This document shows positions 18,104-26,613 of a DNA stretch of 64,000 nt, in pieces; position 1 is the first letter of the stretch; each line of letters opens with the position of its first letter. A program made the position numbers and the translations under genes. The stretch comes from Mycobacterium sp. 155. GTDB taxonomy: Bacteria; Actinomycetota; Actinomycetes; Mycobacteriales; Mycobacteriaceae. The notes beneath the pieces are model-generated. The model worked only from the letters and a program-made list of their open reading frames with translations. It did not search any database and was not told where the DNA came from. The stretch spans positions 2,785,463 to 2,849,462 of the forward strand of contig NZ_KB892705.1 of assembly GCF_000373905.1 (NCBI RefSeq), in the 5' to 3' direction.

Positions 18104-19540
18104 CTAACCACCCACCTGCGGTAACTCGTCGGCGGCGATCTCGCAGGGCGTCTTGGCGGGCGCCGCCATCGACTCGGCCGGGGCGGCTGGAGGCACGACC
18201 ATGGGCGGTGCTGGCTGCGGTGCACCAGGCGGTTCGGCGGTTTCGACCGACGTTTCGGCTGGTTCGGGCGCCGGTACCTCGACCGTATCCTCCGGCGGCG
18301 CCTCGTCACCGGAAGCGTCATCTGCATCCGAATCTTCCTCGGGTGCAACATCTTCAGCCTTCTGGTCAGCGCCGGCGCCATTCGATTCTTCCTCATCAGG
18401 CTTGTCGGATGTGTCCTCATCACCGACCAGATCAGACACCTCCGGCTCATCGAGTTCCTCGGGCAGCGCCGTGTTCGCGGCCAAACCCGATGCTCCGTCG
18501 GCTGTCGAGCCGAGCAAGCCGCCAAAAAGGTCGGCGAGTTGCTGGCCGATGCCGGACAACCCGGCCCCGGGCAGTCCACCGCCGAGCGGCGCACCCCACG
18601 CCGCCGCGGGATCAGACGCAGCCGGACCGGTAACCAATGCGGGCGGTTCGACGGTCGGCGGTGCGGGAGGTGTTGCAGCAGAAGCGATCTGAGGGTCCAT
18701 CGGCGGCATGCTCATCGGGCTCGCCTGGGCCACCCACGGCATCGGATCGGTCCGGTCGGACGGTACGAAACCGGCGGGGACCGTGCTGCCGGTGCGCACC
18801 GGTGAATCAATCGGAACCGTCGGACCCGTGCGCGGCATCCACGACGGCCCAAGATCGCCGGGGATCTCGAAGACCGGTATAGGACCATCGGTGAGCTCCG
18901 TGATCGCAGCGGCGTAGGCATACGACACCGAAGTACTCGCCGACCGCATCGCGGACACCCAATCAACGCCGATGTCGTTGTCCACGAACGGCTTCACCTG
19001 CGTATCGATCAGTTCGCTGGCGGCGTCGTGGCGACCCAGACCGGTCCGGACGACGCGCGCCGCGGCCAGCCACGCGCCGCGTTGCTCCGCACATCGCGCC
19101 TCGATCCGCTCGGTGATCGTGACCTTGCCGTCGATGGCCCGCCACAGCTGATCGCGCAATTCGGCCAAGGTACCGACGGCTCTACGTACGGCGACCACGG
19201 CTTCCTGGGCCGCGCCACCATGCCGGAGCAGGAACTCGCGCGCTGCCTGCGCCCCCGCGCCCTGCCACGCCTGCGCGAGTGCGGTCAGTTGATCGTCCTG
19301 TAGCTGCAGCGCCCGCTCAGCCGCCCCCGCGATACCTGCGAGGGCCGCGCCATCGGCGTCCAGCGCTTGCAGATCCAAGCCGTCTTCTGCGGCATACCAG
19401 TCATGCATCTGGCCGAGGTGTGCGGTGAGGTCCGGGTGCCGATAACCCAGCAGTCCGCAGGCCAGGACCAATTCGGCAAAAGTATCGACCGCACGCTGCC
19501 CGTCTGCCAAACGTGCCGCGACGTCGCCGGTTTGGGTCAT
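18104..19540 (-). CDS. Rv3439c-family alanine/proline-rich protein
   Basis: 478 residues, homologous by position and composition to M. tuberculosis Rv3439c. The first ~260 residues are helical and Ala-rich (DTFAELVLACGLLGYRH, KVTITERIEARCAEQRGAW, SVSYAYAAAITELTDGP) like long WXG/PPE-type helical proteins; the rest is low-complexity, rich in Pro, then acidic (Glu/Asp), then Pro/Ala again. There is no obvious signal peptide. ATG 19540 is preceded by a purine-rich site (ggtgggg) and lies 2 bp after the stop of the 98-residue partner, an operon arrangement like ESX substrate pairs. Function unknown; a link to type VII secretion is inference. Confidence 0.8.
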   Translation of the reverse strand: MTQTGDVAARLADGQRAVDTFAELVLACGLLGYRHPDLTAHLGQMHDWYAAEDGLDLQALDADGAALAGIAGAAERALQLQDDQLTALAQAWQGAGAQAAREFLLRHGGAAQEAVVAVRRAVGTLAELRDQLWRAIDGKVTITERIEARCAEQRGAWLAAARVVRTGLGRHDAASELIDTQVKPFVDNDIGVDWVSAMRSASTSVSYAYAAAITELTDGPIPVFEIPGDLGPSWMPRTGPTVPIDSPVRTGSTVPAGFVPSDRTDPMPWVAQASPMSMPPMDPQIASAATPPAPPTVEPPALVTGPAASDPAAAWGAPLGGGLPGAGLSGIGQQLADLFGGLLGSTADGASGLAANTALPEELDEPEVSDLVGDEDTSDKPDEEESNGAGADQKAEDVAPEEDSDADDASGDEAPPEDTVEVPAPEPAETSVETAEPPGAPQPAPPMVVPPAAPAESMAAPAKTPCEIAADELPQVGG

Positions 19541-19542
19541 TT

Positions 19543-19839
19543 TCACCCCACCCTCGCGGCGGCGTCGGCATCGGCGGCGACGTAGCGGTCGGTGGTACTC
19601 CGCAGGATTGCGGCCACCTCGCCAGCCGCTCGGGCCCATTGCCGCAACGAGGCGGCACGTTCGTCGAGCGCAGTCCTTAGCGCGTCACCCGAAAAGGTGT
19701 GCGCTCGCCCGGCGATCGCACCGTCGAACCGAAACCTCGTCCGGACACCGGCAGTGATGATCCCGGCAGCGACGTCGTACTGGCGTGCCGCCCGCAGCAG
19801 CCCCCCGACATCGACGTGGGCGGCGTCAACTTCTCCCAT
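19543..19839 (-). CDS. Rv3440c-family small helical protein (type VII secretion target-like)
   Basis: 98 residues starting MGEVDAAHVDVGGLLRAARQYDVAAGII. The size, all-helical Ala-rich make-up and N-terminal VDVGGLLRAARQYD resemble the EspC/DUF2580-type proteins encoded beside larger helical partners. Its stop is 2 bp from the start of the larger Rv3439c-like gene, so the two are co-translated and probably form a heterodimer. It is upstream of that gene and downstream of glmM in the same direction (37-bp gap), the same order as in M. tuberculosis. Function is not established. Confidence 0.75.
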   Translation of the reverse strand: MGEVDAAHVDVGGLLRAARQYDVAAGIITAGVRTRFRFDGAIAGRAHTFSGDALRTALDERAASLRQWARAAGEVAAILRSTTDRYVAADADAAARVG

Positions 19840-19876
19840 GCCCGGTTTAGACGCAGCGGGTCGTGGTGGGGTTCCC

Positions 19877-21214
19877 TCAGTTCTGGGCGCTGACCGACTC
19901 GGCGACGCGGACTGCGACCCGGCGGGCGGTGTCCTCGTCGGCGGCTTCGACCATCACCCGGACCACCTGCTCAGTTCCGGACGGTCGCAACAGGATCCGG
20001 CCGGTCTCTCCGAGCTGAGCTTCGGCCTGGGCCACCGCCGACTGCACCGAGGGCGCCAGCGCCACGGTCGCCTTGTCGGTGACCTCGACGTTGATCAGCA
20101 CCTGCGGCAGCGTTCGCATCGGTTCTGCCAGCGCGGCCAGAGTGGACCCGGTCTGCGCTATTCGCGACATCAGCCGCAGACCGGTGACGATGCCGTCGCC
20201 CGTGGTACCGAAACTGGGAATCACGATGTGGCCCGATTGCTCACCGCCCAGCGAAAATTCGCCGGCCCGGAGTTCTTCGAGAACGTAACGGTCACCGACG
20301 CTGGTGGTGCGGATCTCGATGCCGGCTGCGCGCATGGCCAGGTGCAGGCCCAGATTGCTCATCACCGTGGCGACCAGGGTGTTGGCTGTCAGTTCGCCGG
20401 CCTCCTGCATGGCCAGCGCCAGCACCACCATGATGGCATCACCGTCGACCACGCGGCCCGCCGCGTCCACCGCCAGGCATCGGTCGGCGTCGCCGTCGTG
20501 CGCGAGGCCCAAGTCGGCGCCATGCTCCCGGACGGCGGCCTGCAACACGTCGAGATGGGTGGAGCCGCAGCCGTCGTTGATGTTCAGGCCGTTGGGCTCG
20601 GCGTTGATGGCGATGACATCGGCACCCGCAGCCCGGTAGGCCAGCGGCGCCGCTACCGATGCCGCGCCCTGCGCGCAGTCCACCACTACAGTCAGCCCGT
20701 CGAGCCGGGTGGTGACGGCCTTGCCGGTATGCCGCAGATAGCGATCAAGGGCATCCTCGGCGTCCTGCACCCGGCCTATCCCAGCACCGGTCGGCCGCAT
20801 CCCGGGGCCAGAGCTGACCAGATCCTCGATGCGGTCCTCGGCGGCGTCGTCGAGCTTGTGCCCACCCGGACCGAAGATCTTGATGCCGTTGTCGGGCATC
20901 GGGTTGTGCGACGCCGAGATCATCACGCCGAAGTCGGCGTCATAAGCACCGGTCAGGTACGCCACGGCGGGGGTCGGCAACACCCCGACCCGCAACGCGT
21001 CGACGCCTTCGCTGGTCAGCCCCGCTATCACCGCGGCTTCCAGCATCTCACCGCTGGCCCGCGGATCACGGCCGACGACCGCGACGCGGCGGCGCGCCCC
21101 ACCTGCAGAACCCAACCTACGAGCTGCCGAAGAGCCCAGCGCCAGCGCCAGCTCGGCCGTTAGATCGCGATTGGCGACTCCGCGCACCCCATCGGTGCCG
21201 AACAGTCGACCCAT
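19877..21214 (-). CDS. glmM: Phosphoglucosamine mutase
   Basis: Converts glucosamine-6-phosphate to glucosamine-1-phosphate, the step after GlmS on the way to UDP-GlcNAc. 445 residues; N-terminus [15 protein letters not shown], the phosphoserine loop [17 protein letters not shown] (Ser near residue 100), the metal loop DGDADRC, the sugar-binding GGEQSGH, and the phosphate loop [14 protein letters not shown] near the C-terminus. ATG 21214 gives the usual N-terminus; an ATG two codons upstream (21220) is equally possible, with gagaa as weak ribosome site. The frame open to 21358 is not needed. Confidence 0.97.
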   Translation of the reverse strand: MGRLFGTDGVRGVANRDLTAELALALGSSAARRLGSAGGARRRVAVVGRDPRASGEMLEAAVIAGLTSEGVDALRVGVLPTPAVAYLTGAYDADFGVMISASHNPMPDNGIKIFGPGGHKLDDAAEDRIEDLVSSGPGMRPTGAGIGRVQDAEDALDRYLRHTGKAVTTRLDGLTVVVDCAQGAASVAAPLAYRAAGADVIAINAEPNGLNINDGCGSTHLDVLQAAVREHGADLGLAHDGDADRCLAVDAAGRVVDGDAIMVVLALAMQEAGELTANTLVATVMSNLGLHLAMRAAGIEIRTTSVGDRYVLEELRAGEFSLGGEQSGHIVIPSFGTTGDGIVTGLRLMSRIAQTGSTLAALAEPMRTLPQVLINVEVTDKATVALAPSVQSAVAQAEAQLGETGRILLRPSGTEQVVRVMVEAADEDTARRVAVRVAESVSAQN

Positions 21215-21571
21215 ACCCATAAATTTCTCATAAGAAGGGCATAAAGAGCCAACTGAGGTCACCCGCAGTCGTGCCGCCGCCGTACCGGTATGCCATCGAG
21301 ACCCTGCAGATGTGCCGCCCGCACGCACTCGGATGCGGGCGGCACAACACTGCGCCAACTATCCCGTCGGCGAGGTGTGCGCCGGTTCAGGGGTTTTCTA
21401 CTTTCCGAGCGAATGTCAAACCAAGGCATCAGAAAATAACCACCATTAGCTGAGCTATCGAATTAACTCAATTCGCGCCAATCCCAATATCAAGAGGCGT
21501 TGACTGGCCAATTATCGAAAAGGACCGCTGGTGGGATGATTACTGAATTCGGCACACTGGGATAAATAAGA
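21215..21571. other. Non-coding gap between glmM and the rpsI terminator, with a 13-bp perfect hairpin
   Basis: About 360 bp with no supported gene. It holds TGTGCCGCCCGCA (21311-21323) and TGCGGGCGGCACA (21334-21346), a perfect 13-bp inverted repeat around a 10-nt loop, roughly 100-130 bp upstream of glmM. It lacks a T-tract on either side, so it is more likely a leader structure or protein site for glmM than a terminator. The remainder is AT-richer than its surroundings (21420-21570). Confidence 0.6.
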
Positions 21572-21608
21572 AAACCGCCGGGCGTGGATATTCCACGCCC
21601 GGCGGTTT
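21572..21608 (-). terminator. Rho-independent terminator of rplM-rpsI
   Basis: Perfect 17-bp stem: arms 21572-21588 and 21592-21608 (read on + as AAACCGCCGGGCGTGGA ... TCCACGCCCGGCGGTTT) with a 3-nt loop, 15 bp beyond the rpsI stop. On the minus strand the stem is followed by TTCTTATTTAT, a T-rich tail. This is an unusually strong intrinsic terminator for a mycobacterium. Confidence 0.9.
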
Positions 21609-21622
21609 GACGGCAAAACAGA

Positions 21623-22095
<473 letters not shown>

Positions 22096-22099
<4 letters not shown>

Positions 22100-22539
22100 T
22101 GGGCCACCTGCTTGATCTCGAACGGAACCGGCTGCTGCGCGGCGTGCGGATGCTCCGGACCGGCGTACACCTTCAGCTTCTTCTGAATCTGCCGGCTGAG
22201 CTTGTTGTGCGGCAGCATGCCGACGATCGCGTTCTCGACGACACGGGTCGGGTGCTTCTGCAGCAGCTCGCCGATGGTGCGCTTACGCAGACCACCGGGG
22301 TAACCCGAGTGGCGGTAAGCGAACTTCTTGGTGAGCTTGTCACCGCTGACGGCGATCTTGTCGGCGTTGATGACGATGACGAAGTCGCCTCCGTCAACGT
22401 TGGGCGTGAATGTCGGCTTGTGCTTGCCGCGCAGCAGCTTGGCTGCTTCGACGGCGAGCCGGCCAAGCACCACGTCGGTGGCATCGATGACGTACCACGA
22501 ACGCGTGGTGTCACCCGCCTTCGGCGTGAATGTAGACAC
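22096..22539 (-). CDS. rplM: 50S ribosomal protein L13 (uL13)
   Basis: 147-residue L13 of the large subunit. Motifs: [54 protein letters not shown] and [12 protein letters not shown]. The start is GTG 22539 (reads [15 protein letters not shown]) with a good ribosome site (agagagg, spacing ~8). First gene of rplM-rpsI. In M. tuberculosis esxT-esxU lie directly upstream; here they are 10 kb away. Confidence 0.98.
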
Positions 22540-22901
22540 AGCGCTTACCTCTCTTGTTTCGGGTTTCCCCGTTTGGTTGCCGGTCCGGCGGGTGCGTCTC
22601 GATGTTCCCGGCGACCGACATTGACCCGGGACCTGCTTGCCCGTGAGGGCAGCACACGCCAACCGAGCAGCCTACCGCTCACTGTCGATGCAGGTCAAAA
22701 CCCCGGGCACGCTGGCAGACGAACTCTCAAGAGCCTAACGCCATTGCGACATTCAATTCTTCCTAGACAACTCACACGGGAGACGCATCGCAATTCCAGA
22801 TTGCGAGCATGAACTTGAGTCGTACAAGGGCACATCGTCTGACGGCGGGCTAGCAGTCGAACACCAGTATCCAACGCCACAGGAACAAGGAGTTGACCCA
22901 C
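22540..22901. promoter_or_regulatory. Divergent intergenic region: rplM leader and promoter region of the small exported protein gene
   Basis: 362 bp with no supported gene. The left part is the untranslated leader of rplM. The right part contains TCGCAAT (22788-22794) and ATTGCGA (22800-22806), a perfect 7-bp inverted repeat with 5-bp spacer, and another ATTGCGA half-site at 22743-22749. These could bind a regulator of the gene at 22902, but no regulator gene is linked. Confidence 0.4.
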
Positions 22902-23183
22902 ATGGCTGCCGAAAAGAAAAACACCATCCGAGCGCTCTCGGCAGTCATCGGCGGTGGCGCCTTACTTACGCTGGGCTGGTTGAGTGCAAGCTCGGGCGGC
23001 CAAGGCACACCGCTGGCGATCCACACGCCCCCGCCTCCCCCGACCATGACCTCAGGGGCGATGACACTGGGCGCGACCACGACAATGAACCTGCAGGCAC
23101 CCGCCACCGCGGTCATACAGAGAGCGCAGCCGAACATCACTGGTCCGGCGGCGCTACCTTCTGAAGAGGCTGGGCTGCCATGA
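22902..23183 (+). CDS. Small membrane-anchored or secreted protein, Pro/Thr-rich
   Basis: 93 residues beginning MAAEKKNTIRALSAVIGGG. One N-terminal hydrophobic segment (IRALSAVIGGGALLTLGWLS, residues ~9-28) acts as a signal anchor; the rest is low-complexity with a PPPPPTMTS run and Thr/Ala-rich stretches. ATG 22902 has an excellent ribosome site (aacaaggag) 9 bp upstream; the TTG at 22893 overlaps that site and is rejected. Its Thr/Pro-rich exterior and basic N-terminus resemble the protein encoded at 23675-23935. Function unknown. Confidence 0.7.
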   Translation: MAAEKKNTIRALSAVIGGGALLTLGWLSASSGGQGTPLAIHTPPPPPTMTSGAMTLGATTTMNLQAPATAVIQRAQPNITGPAALPSEEAGLP

Positions 23184-23232
23184 CATCAGCAGCTTTGAGC
23201 CCCGTCGGGATACTTAACCCTAAGGGCGATGT

Positions 23233-23640
23233 CTAGCCCGAAGGCGCGGGCGTGGGCGTCGCGGAAGCCTTGGCAGCGGCGGCCGCGGCCCTACCCTCGG
23301 GGCTGGCAAGCGAATTGCCCGGGGTCTTGGCTGATGCCACCGCGGCATCGCAGTTGAGTGAGATCAGCGTCTGATTCGCCGCCGATCCACCGCTGTTCTC
23401 CGGCGGCTGGACCGTACGGTCCTGCTGGCGGGTGACGACGCAGTCCGACCATCCCAGGTGGTCCCCAACGGTGGCCTGAACCACCGGTGTGTAGCCGGCA
23501 CCACTGAGCGTGCCGCTGGCATCGCTATATTTCTGGCCGACGACATTGGGAGACGACGCCTGGGCGACCCCACACAATGCGAGTGACACTGCCGGCACCG
23601 CGATGGCGGTCCCGGCCATGCCCAAGATGCGCGAACTCAT
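23233..23640 (-). CDS. Secreted PASTA-like small protein
   Basis: 135 residues. The signal peptide is clear (MSSRILGMAGTAIAVPAVSLALCGVAQAS, cleavage after AQA near residue 28; quoted here as AGTAIAVPAVSLALCGVAQA). The mature part VVGQKYSDASGTLSGAGYTP matches the PASTA pattern (V-G-x3-x-A-x2-L-x2-AG), followed by an acidic/polar stretch with two Cys (SDCVVTR, LNCDAA) probably disulfide-bonded, and an Ala/Pro-rich tail. PASTA domains bind muropeptides in kinases such as PknB; a free secreted single unit is common in mycobacteria but has no assigned role. Confidence 0.75.
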   Translation of the reverse strand: MSSRILGMAGTAIAVPAVSLALCGVAQASSPNVVGQKYSDASGTLSGAGYTPVVQATVGDHLGWSDCVVTRQQDRTVQPPENSGGSAANQTLISLNCDAAVASAKTPGNSLASPEGRAAAAAAKASATPTPAPSG

Positions 23641-23674
23641 CTCTTCGACCTCCTCGTCGTCATCGGGTCAGCCC

Positions 23675-23935
23675 CTAACCCGCCGAACTGGCGGCTGATG
23701 TCGTCACCGTCGCGGTGTTGCCGACCTTCATCTGTCCGACCGCGGGCTGCGTGTAGGTGGTGTTCGCAGGAGCATCACCAGATCCGGCCAAGGGAATGTT
23801 GGTACCCGTGGAACCGTAATCTGGTTGTGCAAGCGCGAGTGTCGTCATCGCCGCGACTGCACCGGCGCCGATCACGATGCCGATAACTCGTCCGCGGCGG
23901 TGCCGAGTCGTGGGCTCTCCGTCGTAAGTGTCCAT
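23675..23935 (-). CDS. Small single-pass membrane or secreted protein
   Basis: 86 residues. A charged cytoplasmic start (MDTYDGEPTTRHRRGR) is followed by one hydrophobic helix (VIGIVIGAGAVAAMTTLALA, residues 17-36) and a Thr/Ala/Gly-rich exterior with TYTQPAVGQMKVGNTATVTT. It lies 34 bp upstream of the PASTA-like gene in the same direction, so the two are probably co-transcribed. It resembles the 22902 protein in plan but not clearly in sequence. No function known. Confidence 0.65.
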   Translation of the reverse strand: MDTYDGEPTTRHRRGRVIGIVIGAGAVAAMTTLALAQPDYGSTGTNIPLAGSGDAPANTTYTQPAVGQMKVGNTATVTTSAASSAG

Positions 23936-24109
23936 AGGTCAATCTGACCCCGGATTCTGTAGAGAAAGCTGCTGCCACGCTGTGTGGTCACTGAATCCAG
24001 CGACCTCCCAAGAATCCATCAGCATGTTCGCGGATTACCTTGCAAGACTGCGTTTTACATGATCGCTAGCCGACCAGCGGTCAGTGCTGCTGCCGAAACC
24101 CTTTCCCGC

Positions 24110-24886
24110 CTATCGGTTGAGTTCGGCCGCGCCGCCAGGCCCCAGGGTTGTGGTTCGCGAGGTGTCTTTGAGGTCGACGCCCGAGCGGCCGAGCTCCCGG
24201 GCCCCGGCCACCAGACCGGCTGCCACGCGGGCAGCCTCGGAGTATCCGAGGCCGTCGGGCGGATGGATGTTCGAGATGCAGTTGCGGTCGGCGTCGGTGC
24301 GTCCCGGCCGGGGTAGATGCGTCAGATAGATGCCCAGGCTGTCGGCCACGCTCAGGCCGGGTCGCTCACCCACGATCACCAGCAGCGTCCGCACCCGCGC
24401 CCGGGTTCCGACGTGATCACCGAGGGCGACCCTGGCCTGCGTGGCGATCACGGGCGGCGCCATGGTGTAACGATCCTTCAACTGCTCCACCAACGCCGCC
24501 AGCAGGGCCGGCCCGTGGTGGTTCAGGGCTGTCGGCGACAAGCCGTCGGCGAGCATGAAGCCGATGTCAGCCGGGGTATCGGGCACAGTCATCGAGTCGG
24601 CGGGCAACCGGCCCAGGTCGGGGCGGCGCAGGTATTCCTCGCGGGAGATTGCGCGGCTGGTCACCACCGTCGGCTCACCGATGCCGACCGCGAGGACAGC
24701 TTCCCTGAGCTGATCCAAGTCCAGCGGCACGTGCACGGCATCGCGAGCCGCGGCATGCGCCGACGCCAGCTCGAGCACCCGCCGGGTGGGCAGTCCGTTA
24801 CCGGCCCGCCCCAGCCCGATACGGGCCTGCGTCGTCTTGCGTAACTCGTCCCAAAACTCTTGTACTGCAACGTGGTTAGTATTCAC
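24110..24886 (-). CDS. eutC: Ethanolamine ammonia-lyase, small subunit
   Basis: Small subunit of the adenosylcobalamin-dependent lyase that splits ethanolamine to acetaldehyde and ammonia. 258 residues; family segments QARIGLGRAGNGLPTRRVLE, LVIVGERPGLSVADSLGIYL and DADRNCISNIHPPDGLGYSEAA are all present and the C-terminus is complete. GTG 24886 overlaps the eutB stop by 4 bp, showing coupling. No shell proteins, EutA reactivase or EutD/E enzymes are nearby, so this is the non-compartment type of pathway known in actinobacteria. Confidence 0.96.
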   Translation of the reverse strand: MNTNHVAVQEFWDELRKTTQARIGLGRAGNGLPTRRVLELASAHAAARDAVHVPLDLDQLREAVLAVGIGEPTVVTSRAISREEYLRRPDLGRLPADSMTVPDTPADIGFMLADGLSPTALNHHGPALLAALVEQLKDRYTMAPPVIATQARVALGDHVGTRARVRTLLVIVGERPGLSVADSLGIYLTHLPRPGRTDADRNCISNIHPPDGLGYSEAARVAAGLVAGARELGRSGVDLKDTSRTTTLGPGGAAELNR

Positions 24887-26298
24887 AGCACCTCCGCCGA
24901 CGTGAGTGACCGAAGCGCCGAACGCTCCAGGTCGAACGGGGTGAGTCGGCCGGACTCGTCGACCATGCCCACATTGCGCAACCAAGCCTCGAACTCCGGC
25001 GCGGGCCGCAACCCCAGCGTGCGTCGCACGGTCAGCACATCGTGGAAAGACAGGCTCTGGTAGCCCAGCATCACGTCGTCGGCGCCGGGCACGGTGATCA
25101 CGAACGCCACCCCGGCCGCGGCCAGCAATGTCAACAGGGTGTCCATGTCGTTCTGATCAGCCTCGGCGTGGTTGGTATAGCAAACGTCCACGCCCATCGG
25201 CAGGCCGAGCAGCTTGCCGCAGAAGTGATCCTCCAGCCCGGCCCGGATGATCTGCTTGCCGTCGTACAGGTACTCCGGGCCGATGAACCCGACGACGGTG
25301 TTGACCAGCAGAGGTTGCAGGTCGCGGGCCACGGCGTAGGCGCGGGTCTCCAAGGTCTGCTGATCCACCGGCTTACCGCCGACCCCTAGGTGGGCGTATG
25401 AACTGAGCGCCGAACCCTGCCCCGTCTCCAGGTACATGACGTTGCCGCCCACGGTGCCCCTATTGAGGCTGCGCGCAGCCTCGTTGCCTTCCCGCAGCAC
25501 CGCCATGTTCACCCCGAAGGCCGTGTTGGCACCCTCGGTGCCGGCGACCGACTGGAAGACCAGGTCCACCGGCGCCCCCGCTTCGATCAGCCCGATCGTG
25601 GTGGTGATGTGGGACAGCACACAGGACTGGGCCGGGATTTCGTAGCGGGTGCGGATCGAATCGAGCAGGTGCAGCAGATCGGCGGTGGCTTGCGGCGAAT
25701 CGGTAGCCGGGTTGATCCCGATCACCGCGTCACCGCACCCCAGGAGCAACCCGTCGAGCACTGCAGCGGCGATCCCGCGCGGATCGTCGGTGGGGTGGTT
25801 CGGCTGCAGCCGGGTGGCCAACGTGCCGGGGGTGCCGATGGTGGTGCGGAATGCCGCATTGACCCGCATGGCGGCCGAGACCGCGATCAGATCCTGGTTG
25901 CGCATGATCTTGCTGACCGCGGCGACCATCTCCGGGGTGAGGCCTGGCGCGATGGCCGCGATGCGCTCGACGCTGTCATCGCGCGACGCCGCCTCCAGCA
26001 GCCAGTCCCGGAAGCCTCCGACGGTGAGGTGTGAAACCTCCGAGAAGGCTTGGCGGTCATGGGTATCCATGATCAACCGGGTAACCTCGTCGGTGTCGTA
26101 CGGAACGATCTCCTCGGCGAGGAACACCTCCAGCGGCAGGTCCGCGAGCACCCACGCCGCGGCCGCCCGCTCCCCGTCGTGTTCGGCCGCGCATCCGGCC
26201 AATTGATCGCCGGAACGCAGCGGGGTGGCCTTGGCCATCACCTCCACGAGCCCGTCGAAGGTGTAGTTCACCCCCGAAATCTGTTGCTGGTGCTTCAT
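24883..26298 (-). CDS. eutB: Ethanolamine ammonia-lyase, large subunit
   Basis: Catalytic TIM-barrel subunit, 471 residues. Visible: VMAKATPLRSGDQLAGCAA near the N-terminus, TRLIMDTHDRQAF, AVIGINPATDSPQATADLL, SQSVAGTEGANTAFGVN-like VFQSVAGTEGANTAFGV, and YLETGQGSALSSYAHLG. It needs adenosylcobalamin supplied with EutC. The ATG at 26298 overlaps the stop of the permease remnant by 4 bp. Acetaldehyde produced can be oxidised by the aldehyde dehydrogenase encoded just upstream at 26614-28137. Confidence 0.96.
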   Translation of the reverse strand: MKHQQQISGVNYTFDGLVEVMAKATPLRSGDQLAGCAAEHDGERAAAAWVLADLPLEVFLAEEIVPYDTDEVTRLIMDTHDRQAFSEVSHLTVGGFRDWLLEAASRDDSVERIAAIAPGLTPEMVAAVSKIMRNQDLIAVSAAMRVNAAFRTTIGTPGTLATRLQPNHPTDDPRGIAAAVLDGLLLGCGDAVIGINPATDSPQATADLLHLLDSIRTRYEIPAQSCVLSHITTTIGLIEAGAPVDLVFQSVAGTEGANTAFGVNMAVLREGNEAARSLNRGTVGGNVMYLETGQGSALSSYAHLGVGGKPVDQQTLETRAYAVARDLQPLLVNTVVGFIGPEYLYDGKQIIRAGLEDHFCGKLLGLPMGVDVCYTNHAEADQNDMDTLLTLLAAAGVAFVITVPGADDVMLGYQSLSFHDVLTVRRTLGLRPAPEFEAWLRNVGMVDESGRLTPFDLERSALRSLTSAEVL

Positions 26299-26573
26299 AT
26301 CAACCGGCTTTCGGCCCCTGTAAGCATCGCGAACTCCTCATCGGGCGAGTTGGCCACCGAGCGATGGCGACGGTACACCGCGAAGTACATGAATGCGGTG
26401 AACACAGCCAGATATAGACCGGCTGCCACCGGATTGACCAGGACGGTCGCAACGACGGCCAGCACTGCGATGACACCGATCACTCGAAACTCCTTATTGT
26501 GCAACGCTTTTGACCGCACACATATCAAGACCTCGTCACGATTGGGCGCGGCACACACCATGAGGCTCCCCAC
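26295..26573 (-). pseudogene. C-terminal remnant of an ethanolamine (APC-type) permease
   Basis: The 92-codon frame ends YLAVFTAFMYFAVYRRHR then SVANSPDEEFAML, which is the last transmembrane helix and cytoplasmic tail typical of ethanolamine permeases encoded in this exact slot (aldehyde dehydrogenase-permease-eutB-eutC). The rest (some 400 codons) is absent: only 40 bp separate this frame from the aldehyde dehydrogenase stop. The first ~28 residues of the frame do not look like the permease. Its 4-bp overlap with eutB is preserved, so the deletion removed the body and left the coupled end. A genuine small two-helix membrane protein is the alternative. Confidence 0.65.
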
Positions 26574-26613
26574 CGCGAGGCGCCAGATATCCAGTCGCCG
26601 GGTGGTGCGCCCC

